Source of the DNA: an uncultured Collinsella sp.
GTDB taxonomy: Bacteria > Actinomycetota > Coriobacteriia > Coriobacteriales > Coriobacteriaceae
Length of the DNA stretch: 64,000 nucleotides
Assembly: GCA_900762325.1 (NCBI GenBank)
Contig: CAAFGG010000028.1
Coordinates: 14,663 to 78,662 of the forward strand
Direction: 5' to 3'
Under the pieces are notes generated by a model. That model was not told where the DNA came from. It was given only the letters and a program-made list of their open reading frames with translations, and did no database searches. Below are positions 1 through 7,217 of the stretch, one piece after another (the first letter of the stretch is position 1; each line of letters begins with the position of its first letter). The position numbers were made by a program, and so were the translations under genes.

Positions 1-20
1 CAAAACGTCCGTTAACGGGA

Positions 21-55
21 GTGCGCGCGGTCGCCTTTTGTTCGTCCGCGCGCAC
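21..55 (-). terminator. Hairpin downstream of upp
   Basis: A perfect 10-bp inverted repeat (GTGCGCGCGG at 21-30, CCGCGCGCAC at 46-55) sits 43 bp past the upp stop on the minus strand. No clear U-tract follows the stem, so a terminator role is an inference from position. Confidence 0.4.
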
Positions 56-97
56 CGTTTCTTCGTATTTGCAGCAGCGGCCGTCTTAGCCCAGCGA

Positions 98-745
98 CTA
101 GAGCGTGCCGTAGATGCGGTCGCCGGCGTCGCCGAGGCCGGGAACGATGTAGGCAGCCTCGTTGAGATGGTCGTCGATAGCACACGTATAAATATGTACG
201 TCAGGATCCTTCTCGGTCAGCGACTTGAGGCCCTCGGGGGCCGCGACGATGCACAGCATGCGGATGTCCTTGACACCGCGCTCGCGCAGGTAGCTGATGG
301 CCATCTCGGCCGAACCGCCCGTGGCGAGCATGGGGTCGACGACCAGGCAGATGCGCTGGTCGATATCCTTGGGCATCTTGCAGTAATACTCGTGCGGCTC
401 GTGGGTGACCTCGTCGCGCTCCATGCCGATGTGGCCCACGCGAGCGGAGGGCACCAGGTCGAGGATGCCGTCGACCATGCCAAGGCCCGCACGCAGGATG
501 GGCACGATGGCGAGTTTCTTGCCGGCAAGCTGTTTGAACGTGGCGGTAGTGATGGGGGTCTCGACCTCGACGTCTTCCATAGGCAGGTCGCGCATGGCCT
601 CGTAGCCGTCAAAAAGCGCGAGTTCGCGCACGAGCTGACGGAACTGGTTGGTGCCGGTGTTTTTGTCGCGCAGGATCGACAGCTTGTGCTGGACGAGCGG
701 GTGATCGACAAGCGTCACGCGGGACGCATCGTAGGTGACGGTCAT
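98..745 (-). CDS. upp: Uracil phosphoribosyltransferase
   Basis: This enzyme makes UMP from uracil and PRPP (pyrimidine salvage, cytosol). The 215-residue protein has the family's usual length. The PRPP-binding loop reads VVDPMLATGGS (about residues 135-145) and the C-terminal uracil-binding stretch reads YIVPGLGDAGDR (199-210). The start is the ATG at 743-745, preceded by AAAGGGG at good spacing; a longer in-frame reading upstream lacks a comparable ribosome site. It is the last gene of a minus-strand run that begins with prfA. Finding upp beyond prmC and tsaC matches gene order in many Gram-positive bacteria, although glpK intervenes here. Confidence 0.97.
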   Translation of the reverse strand: MTVTYDASRVTLVDHPLVQHKLSILRDKNTGTNQFRQLVRELALFDGYEAMRDLPMEDVEVETPITTATFKQLAGKKLAIVPILRAGLGMVDGILDLVPSARVGHIGMERDEVTHEPHEYYCKMPKDIDQRICLVVDPMLATGGSAEMAISYLRERGVKDIRMLCIVAAPEGLKSLTEKDPDVHIYTCAIDDHLNEAAYIVPGLGDAGDRIYGTL

Positions 746-868
746 GGGTTGATTGCCCCTTTCGTTGCGGCCGCAAAACGGCCTTGCTGACAAGGCGCGC
801 AGCAATGTTGCCGCCGCACGCCATGCATTAGTTTAGCGGTTTGTTGTATCGAGCAGCCCATCGCAGCC

Positions 869-2410
869 CTACTGTGAGGTGCTGAGCGAGCGCCTGACTG
901 CATCACGCCAGCCCGCAAGGTTTTGCCCGCGGCGCTCGGCGGACATGTGGGGAAGGAAGGTCCTAACGATCTGGGCATTTTGCTCCAGCTCTTCCAGGTC
1001 TTCCCAATAGCCGACGGCAAGACCCGCCAAGTACGCGGCACCGATTGCCGTGGTCTCCACCGTCTCGCATTGCAGCACGGGGATATCCAGCAGGTCGGCC
1101 TGGAATTGCATGATGAACTCGTTGCGCGAGGCACCGCCATCGACAGACAGGCGCTCAATCGAAAGCCCCACGTCCTGCTCCATGGCGCGCAGCACGTCGT
1201 AGCTCTGATATGCCATGGATTCGCAGGCGGCACGTACGATGGTCGCACGGCTCGAGGCGCCGGTCAGACCGCACACGATACCGCGAGCATGCGGGTCCCA
1301 CCAGGGAGCACCCAAACCCGCAAAGGCGGGAACGAAGTAGCAGCCCTCGTTGTCGCTAATCGAAGCGGCGAGTTGTGCCGACTCGCTCACGCTCGAGATG
1401 ATGCCCATGTTGTTGCGAAGCCAGTTCATCGTTGAGCCGGCGGCAAAAATAGAACCCTCGAGCGCATAGCTGACTTTGCCGTCCGCAGCGATACCGATGG
1501 TGGAGACCAGGCCATTCTTGGATTCGACGATCTCGTCGCCGGTGTTCATGAGCATAAAGCAACCCGTGCCATAGGTGTTTTTGGTCTGGCCGGGACGGAA
1601 ACAGCAGTGGCCGAACAGCGACGCCTGTTGGTCACCCGCCACGCCCATGATGGGCGGCATGTTGGTCATGATGTCGCTCGCGACGCGGCCGTAGTCGCCC
1701 GAGCTCCAGCGAACCTCGGGCATCATGGAACGTGGAACGTCAAAGAGTGCCAGCAGGTCGTCGTCCCAATCGAGCGTATGGATATTAAAGAGTGCCGTGC
1801 GGCTGGCATTGGTGTAGTCGGTGGCAAAGACCTGGCCGCCGGTGAGGTTGTAGATGAGCCAGGTGTCGATGGTGCCAAACATGAGGTCGCCCGCCGCCGC
1901 GCTTTCGCGTGCGCCGTCGACGTTGTCGAGAATCCACTGCACCTTGGAGGCCGAGAAATACGGGTCGAGCGTGAGTCCCGTGCGGGAGCGCACCAGCCCT
2001 TCTGCGCCCTGCTCGACAAGCTCGTCGATCAGAGGTGCGGTACGGCGGCACTGCCATACGATAGCGTTATAGATCGGCTGACCGCTCACGCGATCCCAGA
2101 CCACCGTGGTCTCGCGCTGGTTGGAGATGCCGATGGCGGCAATGCGGTCGGAGTGGATACCGCTCTTAAACTGGACTTCCATCATGACGGCGATCTGGCT
2201 AGCAAGGACCGCCATGGGGTCTTGCTCCACCCAGCCGGGACGCGGGAAGCTGGTTTTGACGCTGCGACGTGCCTGCGCGACGATGCATCCGTACTCGTCG
2301 ACGATGGTCGCAAGTACCGAGGTGGTGCCGCAGTCGAGCGCCATGATGTAGGAACCGCTAAAGTCAAACGAGGCATCTTCCATGCCCAGGCTGCCCAGAT
2401 TCAACGACAT
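869..2410 (-). CDS. glpK: Glycerol kinase
   Basis: This FGGY-family kinase converts glycerol and ATP to glycerol-3-phosphate. The 513-residue length fits the family (E. coli 502). The N-terminal phosphate-binding motif ALDCGTTS lies near residues 24-31, and the C-terminal FGGY signature region has SVDGGASRN. The family residues around the substrate site (SNQRETTVVWD, near 96-106) are present. The ATG at 2408-2410 has AAAGG upstream. No glpF, glpD or glpO lies next to it, so it is an isolated glycerol gene placed between tsaC and upp, with a 13-bp gap to tsaC that suggests cotranscription. Confidence 0.96.
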   Translation of the reverse strand: MSLNLGSLGMEDASFDFSGSYIMALDCGTTSVLATIVDEYGCIVAQARRSVKTSFPRPGWVEQDPMAVLASQIAVMMEVQFKSGIHSDRIAAIGISNQRETTVVWDRVSGQPIYNAIVWQCRRTAPLIDELVEQGAEGLVRSRTGLTLDPYFSASKVQWILDNVDGARESAAAGDLMFGTIDTWLIYNLTGGQVFATDYTNASRTALFNIHTLDWDDDLLALFDVPRSMMPEVRWSSGDYGRVASDIMTNMPPIMGVAGDQQASLFGHCCFRPGQTKNTYGTGCFMLMNTGDEIVESKNGLVSTIGIAADGKVSYALEGSIFAAGSTMNWLRNNMGIISSVSESAQLAASISDNEGCYFVPAFAGLGAPWWDPHARGIVCGLTGASSRATIVRAACESMAYQSYDVLRAMEQDVGLSIERLSVDGGASRNEFIMQFQADLLDIPVLQCETVETTAIGAAYLAGLAVGYWEDLEELEQNAQIVRTFLPHMSAERRGQNLAGWRDAVRRSLSTSQ

Positions 2411-2423
2411 CGCTTAAACCTTT

Positions 2424-3167
2424 CTATTGCATCGGGTCGGACAGGACCCGTTCGATCTCTGATGCGGGAAGTGCGCCTTGGCGCAGGATCTGGAGCTCGC
2501 CGTGCTGAAACGACACGATGGTCGAGGCGTCGCGACACGGGGTCTCACCGGCATCGACGGCAACATCGACCCCCTCCAGGATGCGACCCTCCACCGTGAT
2601 AAAACTTGCCGGCGCGGGCGCGCCATGCGTGTTGGCGCTCGTGCAGGCAAGGGGGCTGCCACAGGCGCGAATGAGCGCCTGCACCACGGGCGAGGCCGAA
2701 GCGCGAAGTGCCACCGTGTCGTCGGCAGCGCGCATAAAGGTCGGCACGCAGGGGGCTGCCTTGACCACGATAGTCAGGGCTCCCGGCCAGCATCGTCGCG
2801 CGAGTATGCGGGCATCTTCCGGGATATCCACGCCATAGCGGTCGAGTGCTTCGACGCCATCGACCAGCCAAGCGACGGTTTGCGTGAGTTCACGTTGCTT
2901 GAGAGTGAAGATACGGCGATAGCCGGTGCCGAGCGCAGGAACTGCGGCGCCATTGACGGCAGCCTGCGGATCGCGCGGCCACGATGGGAATTCGCTTGTA
3001 TCTTGGGGCACGGCGTCCGAGAAGGCGTTGACTGCCACGGCGACACCGTAGACGGTCTCGGTCGGGATCAAAGCCAGGCCGCCGCGGCCGAGCACCTCGG
3101 CCGTGCGCTCGATGGCAAGCCGATGCGGCTCGCGCGTTCCCTCGTATACCCGATAGACCGTCTGCAT
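2424..3167 (-). CDS. tsaC: Threonylcarbamoyl-AMP synthase (Sua5/YrdC/TsaC)
   Basis: This enzyme makes L-threonylcarbamoyl-AMP from threonine, bicarbonate and ATP for the t6A37 modification of ANN-decoding tRNAs. Visible family motifs are PTETVYG (35-41), LKQR (89-92), CWPGALTIV (126-134) and TSAN (176-179). The 247 residues match the YrdC domain alone, without the C-terminal Sua5 domain. The distance between PTETVYG and LKQR is about 47 residues, compared with about 16 in E. coli TsaC as I recall it, so this copy appears to carry a loop insertion of about 30 residues. It lies downstream of prmC and hicAB, in the common prfA-prmC-tsaC order. Confidence 0.9.
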   Translation of the reverse strand: MQTVYRVYEGTREPHRLAIERTAEVLGRGGLALIPTETVYGVAVAVNAFSDAVPQDTSEFPSWPRDPQAAVNGAAVPALGTGYRRIFTLKQRELTQTVAWLVDGVEALDRYGVDIPEDARILARRCWPGALTIVVKAAPCVPTFMRAADDTVALRASASPVVQALIRACGSPLACTSANTHGAPAPASFITVEGRILEGVDVAVDAGETPCRDASTIVSFQHGELQILRQGALPASEIERVLSDPMQ

Positions 3168-3301
3168 GTGTATGCCAGCCCCTTACGCTCTGGTGCAAGT
3201 TTGTTTACTGTGGGGCATTCTCGCACGAAACGTTCAACCTATTTGCCCAGAGCGCATGTTGGTTTGGTGAGCGGCTCTAGTAGTCGGTGAAAGTGAGGGG
3301 G

Positions 3302-3748
3302 TTATTGGACTGCGACGAACTTCTTTGGCCTGCCGGCGTGACGTTCTTGGGCGGCGTAACGCTCGATGCTGTCTATCGTTATCATCCGACGGCCGTCGAC
3401 GAGTTCAACATCGAGCTTTCCGGCTTTGACCAGCGCGGTAATCCGCGGAGCGGAGACTTTGAGGTCCAGCGCTGCGTCTTTAAATGTTCGGCACGCCGCT
3501 TCCCGAGCGTCCTCGTGGTCGATTTCGACTGAAAGGGCCACGACCTCGGCCGAGCGTTCGTACCCTGCCGGAGTCAAACCGTTGTTGAGGTCGTCGGCCA
3601 AAAACGCCATCAGTGCCTCGGTGGCATGGGCAATCGCTTCTTCGCGCGTATCGCCATCGGCAAAGGCGCCGGGAATCTGCGGGAAGCTAGCGCAGTAACC
3701 ATCGTCTTCTTTTATGAGAACGCAGTCATAGGTAAATCGCTGCCTCAT
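3302..3748 (-). CDS. hicB: HicB-family antitoxin with C-terminal HTH
   Basis: This is the probable antitoxin of a HicAB type II toxin-antitoxin pair. The N-terminal half has the HicB fold signature (YDCVLIKEDDGYCASFPQIPG, about 7-27, followed by TREEAI). The C-terminal part (about 95-135) resembles a MerR/excisionase-type helix-turn-helix (KVSAPRITALVKAGKL), expected to bind the hicAB operator. The start at 3746-3748 is chosen because GGAGG precedes it; a longer in-frame start would overlap hicA. It follows the toxin gene by 11 bp. Order is toxin first, antitoxin second, as usual for hicAB. Confidence 0.85.
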   Translation of the reverse strand: MRQRFTYDCVLIKEDDGYCASFPQIPGAFADGDTREEAIAHATEALMAFLADDLNNGLTPAGYERSAEVVALSVEIDHEDAREAACRTFKDAALDLKVSAPRITALVKAGKLDVELVDGRRMITIDSIERYAAQERHAGRPKKFVAVQ

Positions 3749-3759
3749 TTTGCCTCCAA

Positions 3760-3945
3760 CTACCATCCAGCTTGGCGACGAATACTTGCCCACGTGCCCT
3801 TCTTTGGTCGATCACCACCAGAGCCGTTCACGGTGACAACGCGGTCACCAGAAACATACTTAGCATGACTACCGACTTGCGCGACCTTCACGAATCCATC
3901 GTGCTTGAGTAGGGCAATGATTTCCCGAAAGGTAGGAGGTTGCAT
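3760..3945 (-). CDS. hicA: HicA-family mRNA interferase toxin
   Basis: This is a 61-residue double-stranded-RNA-binding-like RNase toxin. The catalytic histidine motif reads GSHAKYV (H27), and the C-terminal family ending GTWASIRRQAGW is clear. HicA cleaves mRNA in a translation-independent way and is neutralised by HicB. AAAGAGG sits before the ATG. The pair interrupts the prmC-tsaC stretch and has its own AT-rich promoter at 3971-3999, which suggests acquisition as a module. Confidence 0.87.
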   Translation of the reverse strand: MQPPTFREIIALLKHDGFVKVAQVGSHAKYVSGDRVVTVNGSGGDRPKKGTWASIRRQAGW

Positions 3946-3970
3946 GGGCCGACCTCTTTCAGCCGTCCTA

Positions 3971-3999
3971 ATTATAAACTACTTTATAATTTTTGCTAA
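3971..3999 (-). promoter_or_regulatory. hicAB promoter with palindromic operator
   Basis: On the minus strand TTAGCA (3994-3999) and TATAAT (3971-3976) are separated by exactly 17 bp. A 7-bp-arm palindrome, TTATAAA and TTTATAA (3972-3978 and 3983-3989), overlaps the -10 box. This is the expected place for HicB-mediated autorepression. Binding is an inference. Confidence 0.6.
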
Positions 4000-4013
4000 C
4001 TAGTTAATAAATA

Positions 4014-5264
4014 TTACTGGCGTTGCTTGGGCTCGGTGACGATGGCTCGGACAATGCGGGGGCGATCGGTGAGGTCATGGACGATACGCACGTCCGAAAG
4101 GCCTGCTTGACGACAGAGCTCGGCCGCGGCGTCGAGCGCGCCCTCGTAGAGCTCGCAGGCAAACAGGCCGCCGGCACGCAGCATGTAGGGCGCCGCGTTG
4201 AGCAGGCGGCGGAAGATATCGAGACCGTCGGCACCGCCCTCGAGCGCCAGATCGGGCTCAAAGTCCTTGACCTCATGCGGCAGCGAGCGCATGACATCGG
4301 TGGGGATGTAGGGCGGGTTGGAGACGAGTACGTCAAAGGTGCCCCACTCTTCGCGGGGAATGGAGCTCACCAGGTTTGTGAGGCTGAAGGCGACCTCGTC
4401 GGACGTGAGGCCAAGCGCATCACGGTTTTTGGTAGCAAGGTCGATGGCGCGCGGCTCGATATCGGAAGCAGTGCAGGTAACGTGGCCGCGGCGCTCCCAG
4501 GCAAGGGAGAGCGAAATGCAGCCCGTGCCGCAGCCGACCTCGAGAATGCGGGCAGTGCGGGGCTCGGCTGGGGCAGGCGCAGCGGTATCCTGAGCTGAAA
4601 CCGTCTCCTGGTCGGCGCCCTCGATGGCGATGTCGTATTCGTCGAGCTCGGGCTCGGCGGCTTTTGCGGCTTCGGCTTCTGCTGCTTGCGCGGCGGCTTC
4701 CTCGGCCTCGCGATCGGCAAGCTCCTCGGCATAGGCGCGGCTACCGAGCACGTCGCTACCCAGCGCAGCCTCATCGGCGGCCGTCAGGTTGGCAGCACGG
4801 CGCTCGGCGGTCGCGCGTTCGTCGGCCAGCGCCGCCTCAGCTTTGCGGGCCTGCTCGACCTCATCGTTCCAAGGCAGCTCAACACGCTGACGGGCAGCGG
4901 CCTCGGGGCTCAGCACCTCGGTATCCAGATAGTTCAGGACTTCTTCGACGAGCATCTCGGTCTCGGGGCGCGGGATGAGCACACCGGGGGCGCACGCGAC
5001 GTCGATCATGCGAAACTGCGTGCTGCCCGTGATGTATTGCAGCGGCTCGCCCTTAGCGCGGCGGACAACGGCCGCATGCATGGTCTCGAGCTGGGCCGCG
5101 TTAAGCGTCTCGTCCATACGCATATATAGGTCAATGCGCGCCAGGCCCGTGGCGGCGCACAGCAGCCACTCGGCAGAAAGACGGGGGTGCTCCTCGCCGC
5201 GCTCGGCCAGGTACTCCTTGGTCCACTCGAGACAACGCTTGATGGTCCAAATCTCGTTTGCCAT
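4014..5264 (-). CDS. prmC: Release-factor glutamine N5-methyltransferase with large insertion
   Basis: PrmC (HemK) methylates the Gln of the GGQ motif of RF1 and RF2. The protein has 416 residues, about 140 more than E. coli PrmC (277). The N-terminal helical domain (1-112) ends with IPRPETEMLVEEVL. The Rossmann methyltransferase domain starts at about 236 with ILEVGCGTG, and the catalytic NPPY is at 316-319. Between them, about residues 114-236, lies an Ala/Glu-rich, low-complexity insertion absent from the family core. The start is the ATG at 5262-5264 with GGGAGGG upstream. Its substrate gene prfA lies upstream, but 594 bp away with repeats between. Confidence 0.93.
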   Translation of the reverse strand: MANEIWTIKRCLEWTKEYLAERGEEHPRLSAEWLLCAATGLARIDLYMRMDETLNAAQLETMHAAVVRRAKGEPLQYITGSTQFRMIDVACAPGVLIPRPETEMLVEEVLNYLDTEVLSPEAAARQRVELPWNDEVEQARKAEAALADERATAERRAANLTAADEAALGSDVLGSRAYAEELADREAEEAAAQAAEAEAAKAAEPELDEYDIAIEGADQETVSAQDTAAPAPAEPRTARILEVGCGTGCISLSLAWERRGHVTCTASDIEPRAIDLATKNRDALGLTSDEVAFSLTNLVSSIPREEWGTFDVLVSNPPYIPTDVMRSLPHEVKDFEPDLALEGGADGLDIFRRLLNAAPYMLRAGGLFACELYEGALDAAAELCRQAGLSDVRIVHDLTDRPRIVRAIVTEPKQRQ

Positions 5265-5716
5265 GGGGCCCTCCCCTCTTAAGCGCCGGACGGCGCGCGA
5301 ATGTCGGAGCAGATTGTAAGCGAGGCCAGCGCTTGGCAAGGGGCGATTGAAGGCGATTATCGAGAATCAGCCCAGAATTTTGCACCGAGCTCGCTCAAAG
5401 CGTTCATTCGCTGACGTCTAAATTTGCATTCGTCAAGCTTTTGGCAAGGTTGCCCCAAAACTGACCAATATCTAACCAAGAACTTGCCAAATCACTTGAC
5501 GCGCGACCCATCAAAAATCGCCCCGCGACTTCTTGGACAATTTTTCGAGCAATATTTTCGATAGCAGATATATGCCGTCAATTACCTTAAGCAGGTAAGC
5601 AGCTCAAATGCCATAACAGCCGACTGAATAACATCTCAAAGCAATGTACCCAACCTAGTCATTTAAGAACGTCCCCAATGACTACATCTAAGGCGCCGCA
5701 GGTTGAGCATAAGTCA
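5265..5716. other. AT-rich gap between prmC and prfA
   Basis: No convincing gene. The stretch 5400-5690 is clearly AT-richer than its surroundings. A small hairpin (TAGTCATT at 5656-5663, AATGACTA at 5677-5684) encloses AAGAACGTCCCC, a string also found in the palindrome at 7140-7184. I could not identify a firm prmC promoter. Confidence 0.4.
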
Positions 5717-5720
5717 GCGA

Positions 5721-5818
5721 AAACGCCCCTAAGCGAGCAAGGTGACGTGAAAGAGGAGGAAAGCGTACTTTGGTACGCGACCGACGATTGAACGTCAGAT
5801 TGCCGCTTAGGGGCGTTT
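5721..5818. repeat. Multi-stem structured intergenic element
   Basis: A 15-bp perfect inverted repeat (AAACGCCCCTAAGCG at 5721-5735, CGCTTAGGGGCGTTT at 5804-5818) encloses two further nested pairs: TGACGT/ACGTCA (5742-5747, 5792-5797) and GCGTAC/GTACGC (5763-5768, 5773-5778). This gives a three-level foldback of about 98 bp downstream of prfA. It has no long U-tract on either side. It may be a structured RNA, a palindromic mobile repeat or part of the prfA terminator. Confidence 0.55.
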
Positions 5819-5858
5819 GCAGCGTCGAGTCGTTACGCGGTTTGTAAAACCGCGTAAC
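5813..5858. repeat. Conserved 17-mer plus covarying hairpin, copy 1
   Basis: GCGTTTGCAGCGTCGAG (5813-5829), a 2-nt linker, then a 12-bp perfect stem (GTTACGCGGTTT with AAACCGCGTAAC) and a 3-nt loop, ending exactly at the prfA stop codon. A second copy at 22944-22990 keeps the 17-mer, the linker length and the outer stem while changing three inner base pairs on both arms. Confidence 0.6.
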
Positions 5859-6926
5859 CTACACGGCCTGTGCCAGCTTCTCGGCACGCTCGGCGGCGGC
5901 GAGCGCCTCGATGACGGTGCCGAGCTGGTCGCCCAGGAGGACGCCATTGTAGGTGGAGTTGAAACCGATGCGGTGATCGGTCACGCGGTCCTGGGGCTGG
6001 TTGTAGGTACGGATCTTCTCGGAACGGTTGCCGTGGCCGATCTGGCTCTGGCGCTCGGCACCGAGCTCTGCCTGCTGCTTCTCGAGCTCCATCTCGTACA
6101 GACGGGCGCGCAGCATCTGCATGCAGACTTCGCGGTTCTGGATCTGGGAGCGCTGTTCCTGCGACTGCACCACGGTGTTGGTGGGCAGGTGGGTGATGCG
6201 CACGGCGGAATAAGTGGTGTTAACGCACTGACCGCCAGGACCGGAGGCGCAGTAGGTGTCGATGCGCAGGTCGGACTGGTTGATCTGGACGTCGATCTCC
6301 TCGGCTTCGGGAAGTACGGCGACGGTCGCCGTGGAGGTCTGGATACGGCCCTGGGACTCGGTCTTGGGAACGCGCTGGACGCGGTGCACGCCGGACTCGA
6401 ACTTCATGACGGAGTAGACGCGGTCGCCCTCGACCTTGAACTCGATGGACTTAAAGCCGCCGGCCTCGCTGGGGCTGGAGTCGAGCACGGTGGTCTTCCA
6501 GCCGCGCGACTCGCAGAAGCGCTGATACATCTTGTACAGATCGCCGGCAAAGATGGCCGCCTCGTCGCCACCAGCGGCAGAGCGAATCTCGACGATGGTG
6601 TTCTTGTCGTCGTTGGGGTCGCTCGGGATGAGCATGTACTTAATGTCTTCCTCGAGCTGGGGAAGCTTGGCCTCGTTTTCGGAGATGTCCATCTGGAGCA
6701 TCTCCTTCTCATCGGCATCGGTAGTATCGTGGAGCATTTCCTTGGCAGCCTCGATGTCATCGAGCGCGCCGATGTACTCGCGCGAGGCAGCGATGAGGTC
6801 GGACTGGTGCGCGTACTCCTTGTTGAGACGCGTGAACTCCTTGATATCGGAGGCGACGGCCGGGTCGGAAAGCTTTTTCTCGAGCTCCTCGTAGGCCTTG
6901 ATAATCTTTTCGAGCTTGTCGCGCAT
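5859..6926 (-). CDS. prfA: Peptide chain release factor 1
   Basis: RF1 terminates translation at UAA and UAG. The 355-residue protein shows the RF1-type tripeptide anticodon motif PKT (187-189, PxT class) and the peptidyl-tRNA hydrolysis motif GGQ (231-233) in SGPGGQCVNTTYSAVRITH. PxT rather than SPF makes it RF1, not RF2. The residue after GGQ is Cys, where His or Ser is common. The ATG at 6924-6926 follows AAAGGAG. It is the first gene of the minus-strand cluster that also holds prmC, the enzyme that methylates its GGQ. Confidence 0.97.
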   Translation of the reverse strand: MRDKLEKIIKAYEELEKKLSDPAVASDIKEFTRLNKEYAHQSDLIAASREYIGALDDIEAAKEMLHDTTDADEKEMLQMDISENEAKLPQLEEDIKYMLIPSDPNDDKNTIVEIRSAAGGDEAAIFAGDLYKMYQRFCESRGWKTTVLDSSPSEAGGFKSIEFKVEGDRVYSVMKFESGVHRVQRVPKTESQGRIQTSTATVAVLPEAEEIDVQINQSDLRIDTYCASGPGGQCVNTTYSAVRITHLPTNTVVQSQEQRSQIQNREVCMQMLRARLYEMELEKQQAELGAERQSQIGHGNRSEKIRTYNQPQDRVTDHRIGFNSTYNGVLLGDQLGTVIEALAAAERAEKLAQAV

Positions 6927-7139
6927 GGCGGGACTCCTTTATATGCGTGAAGGTGAAAATCGGCAGAGCTGATGGGGCGCACGGCGCCACTGCGGGGGTA
7001 AGCCCGGCTAGAACATGTCGATCTTCAGATACATGCGCATCCCTTCGCGTATGGGGTACTTAGTTGCGGTCTAACCCATACATGATAGCGTGCGCAGGCA
7101 AACCTGCATATAACCCGCACGGAATGAGTGGACGTAGCC

Positions 7140-7184
7140 GTTGGGGACGTTCCTTAACGGCTAGTCGTTTAAGAACGTCCCCAA
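7140..7184. repeat. 13-bp-stem palindrome (TTGGGGACGTTC type)
   Basis: GTTGGGGACGTTC (7140-7152) pairs with GAACGTCCCCAAC (7172-7184), with an inner TTAA pairing. It lies between the M20 peptidase gene end and prfA and could end the peptidase operon transcript, but there is no U-tract. The half-string AAGAACGTCCCCAA also occurs at 5665-5678. Confidence 0.5.
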
Positions 7185-7217
7185 CAGCTAACAAAGGAAG
7201 CGTCGCTTTGTCACATT

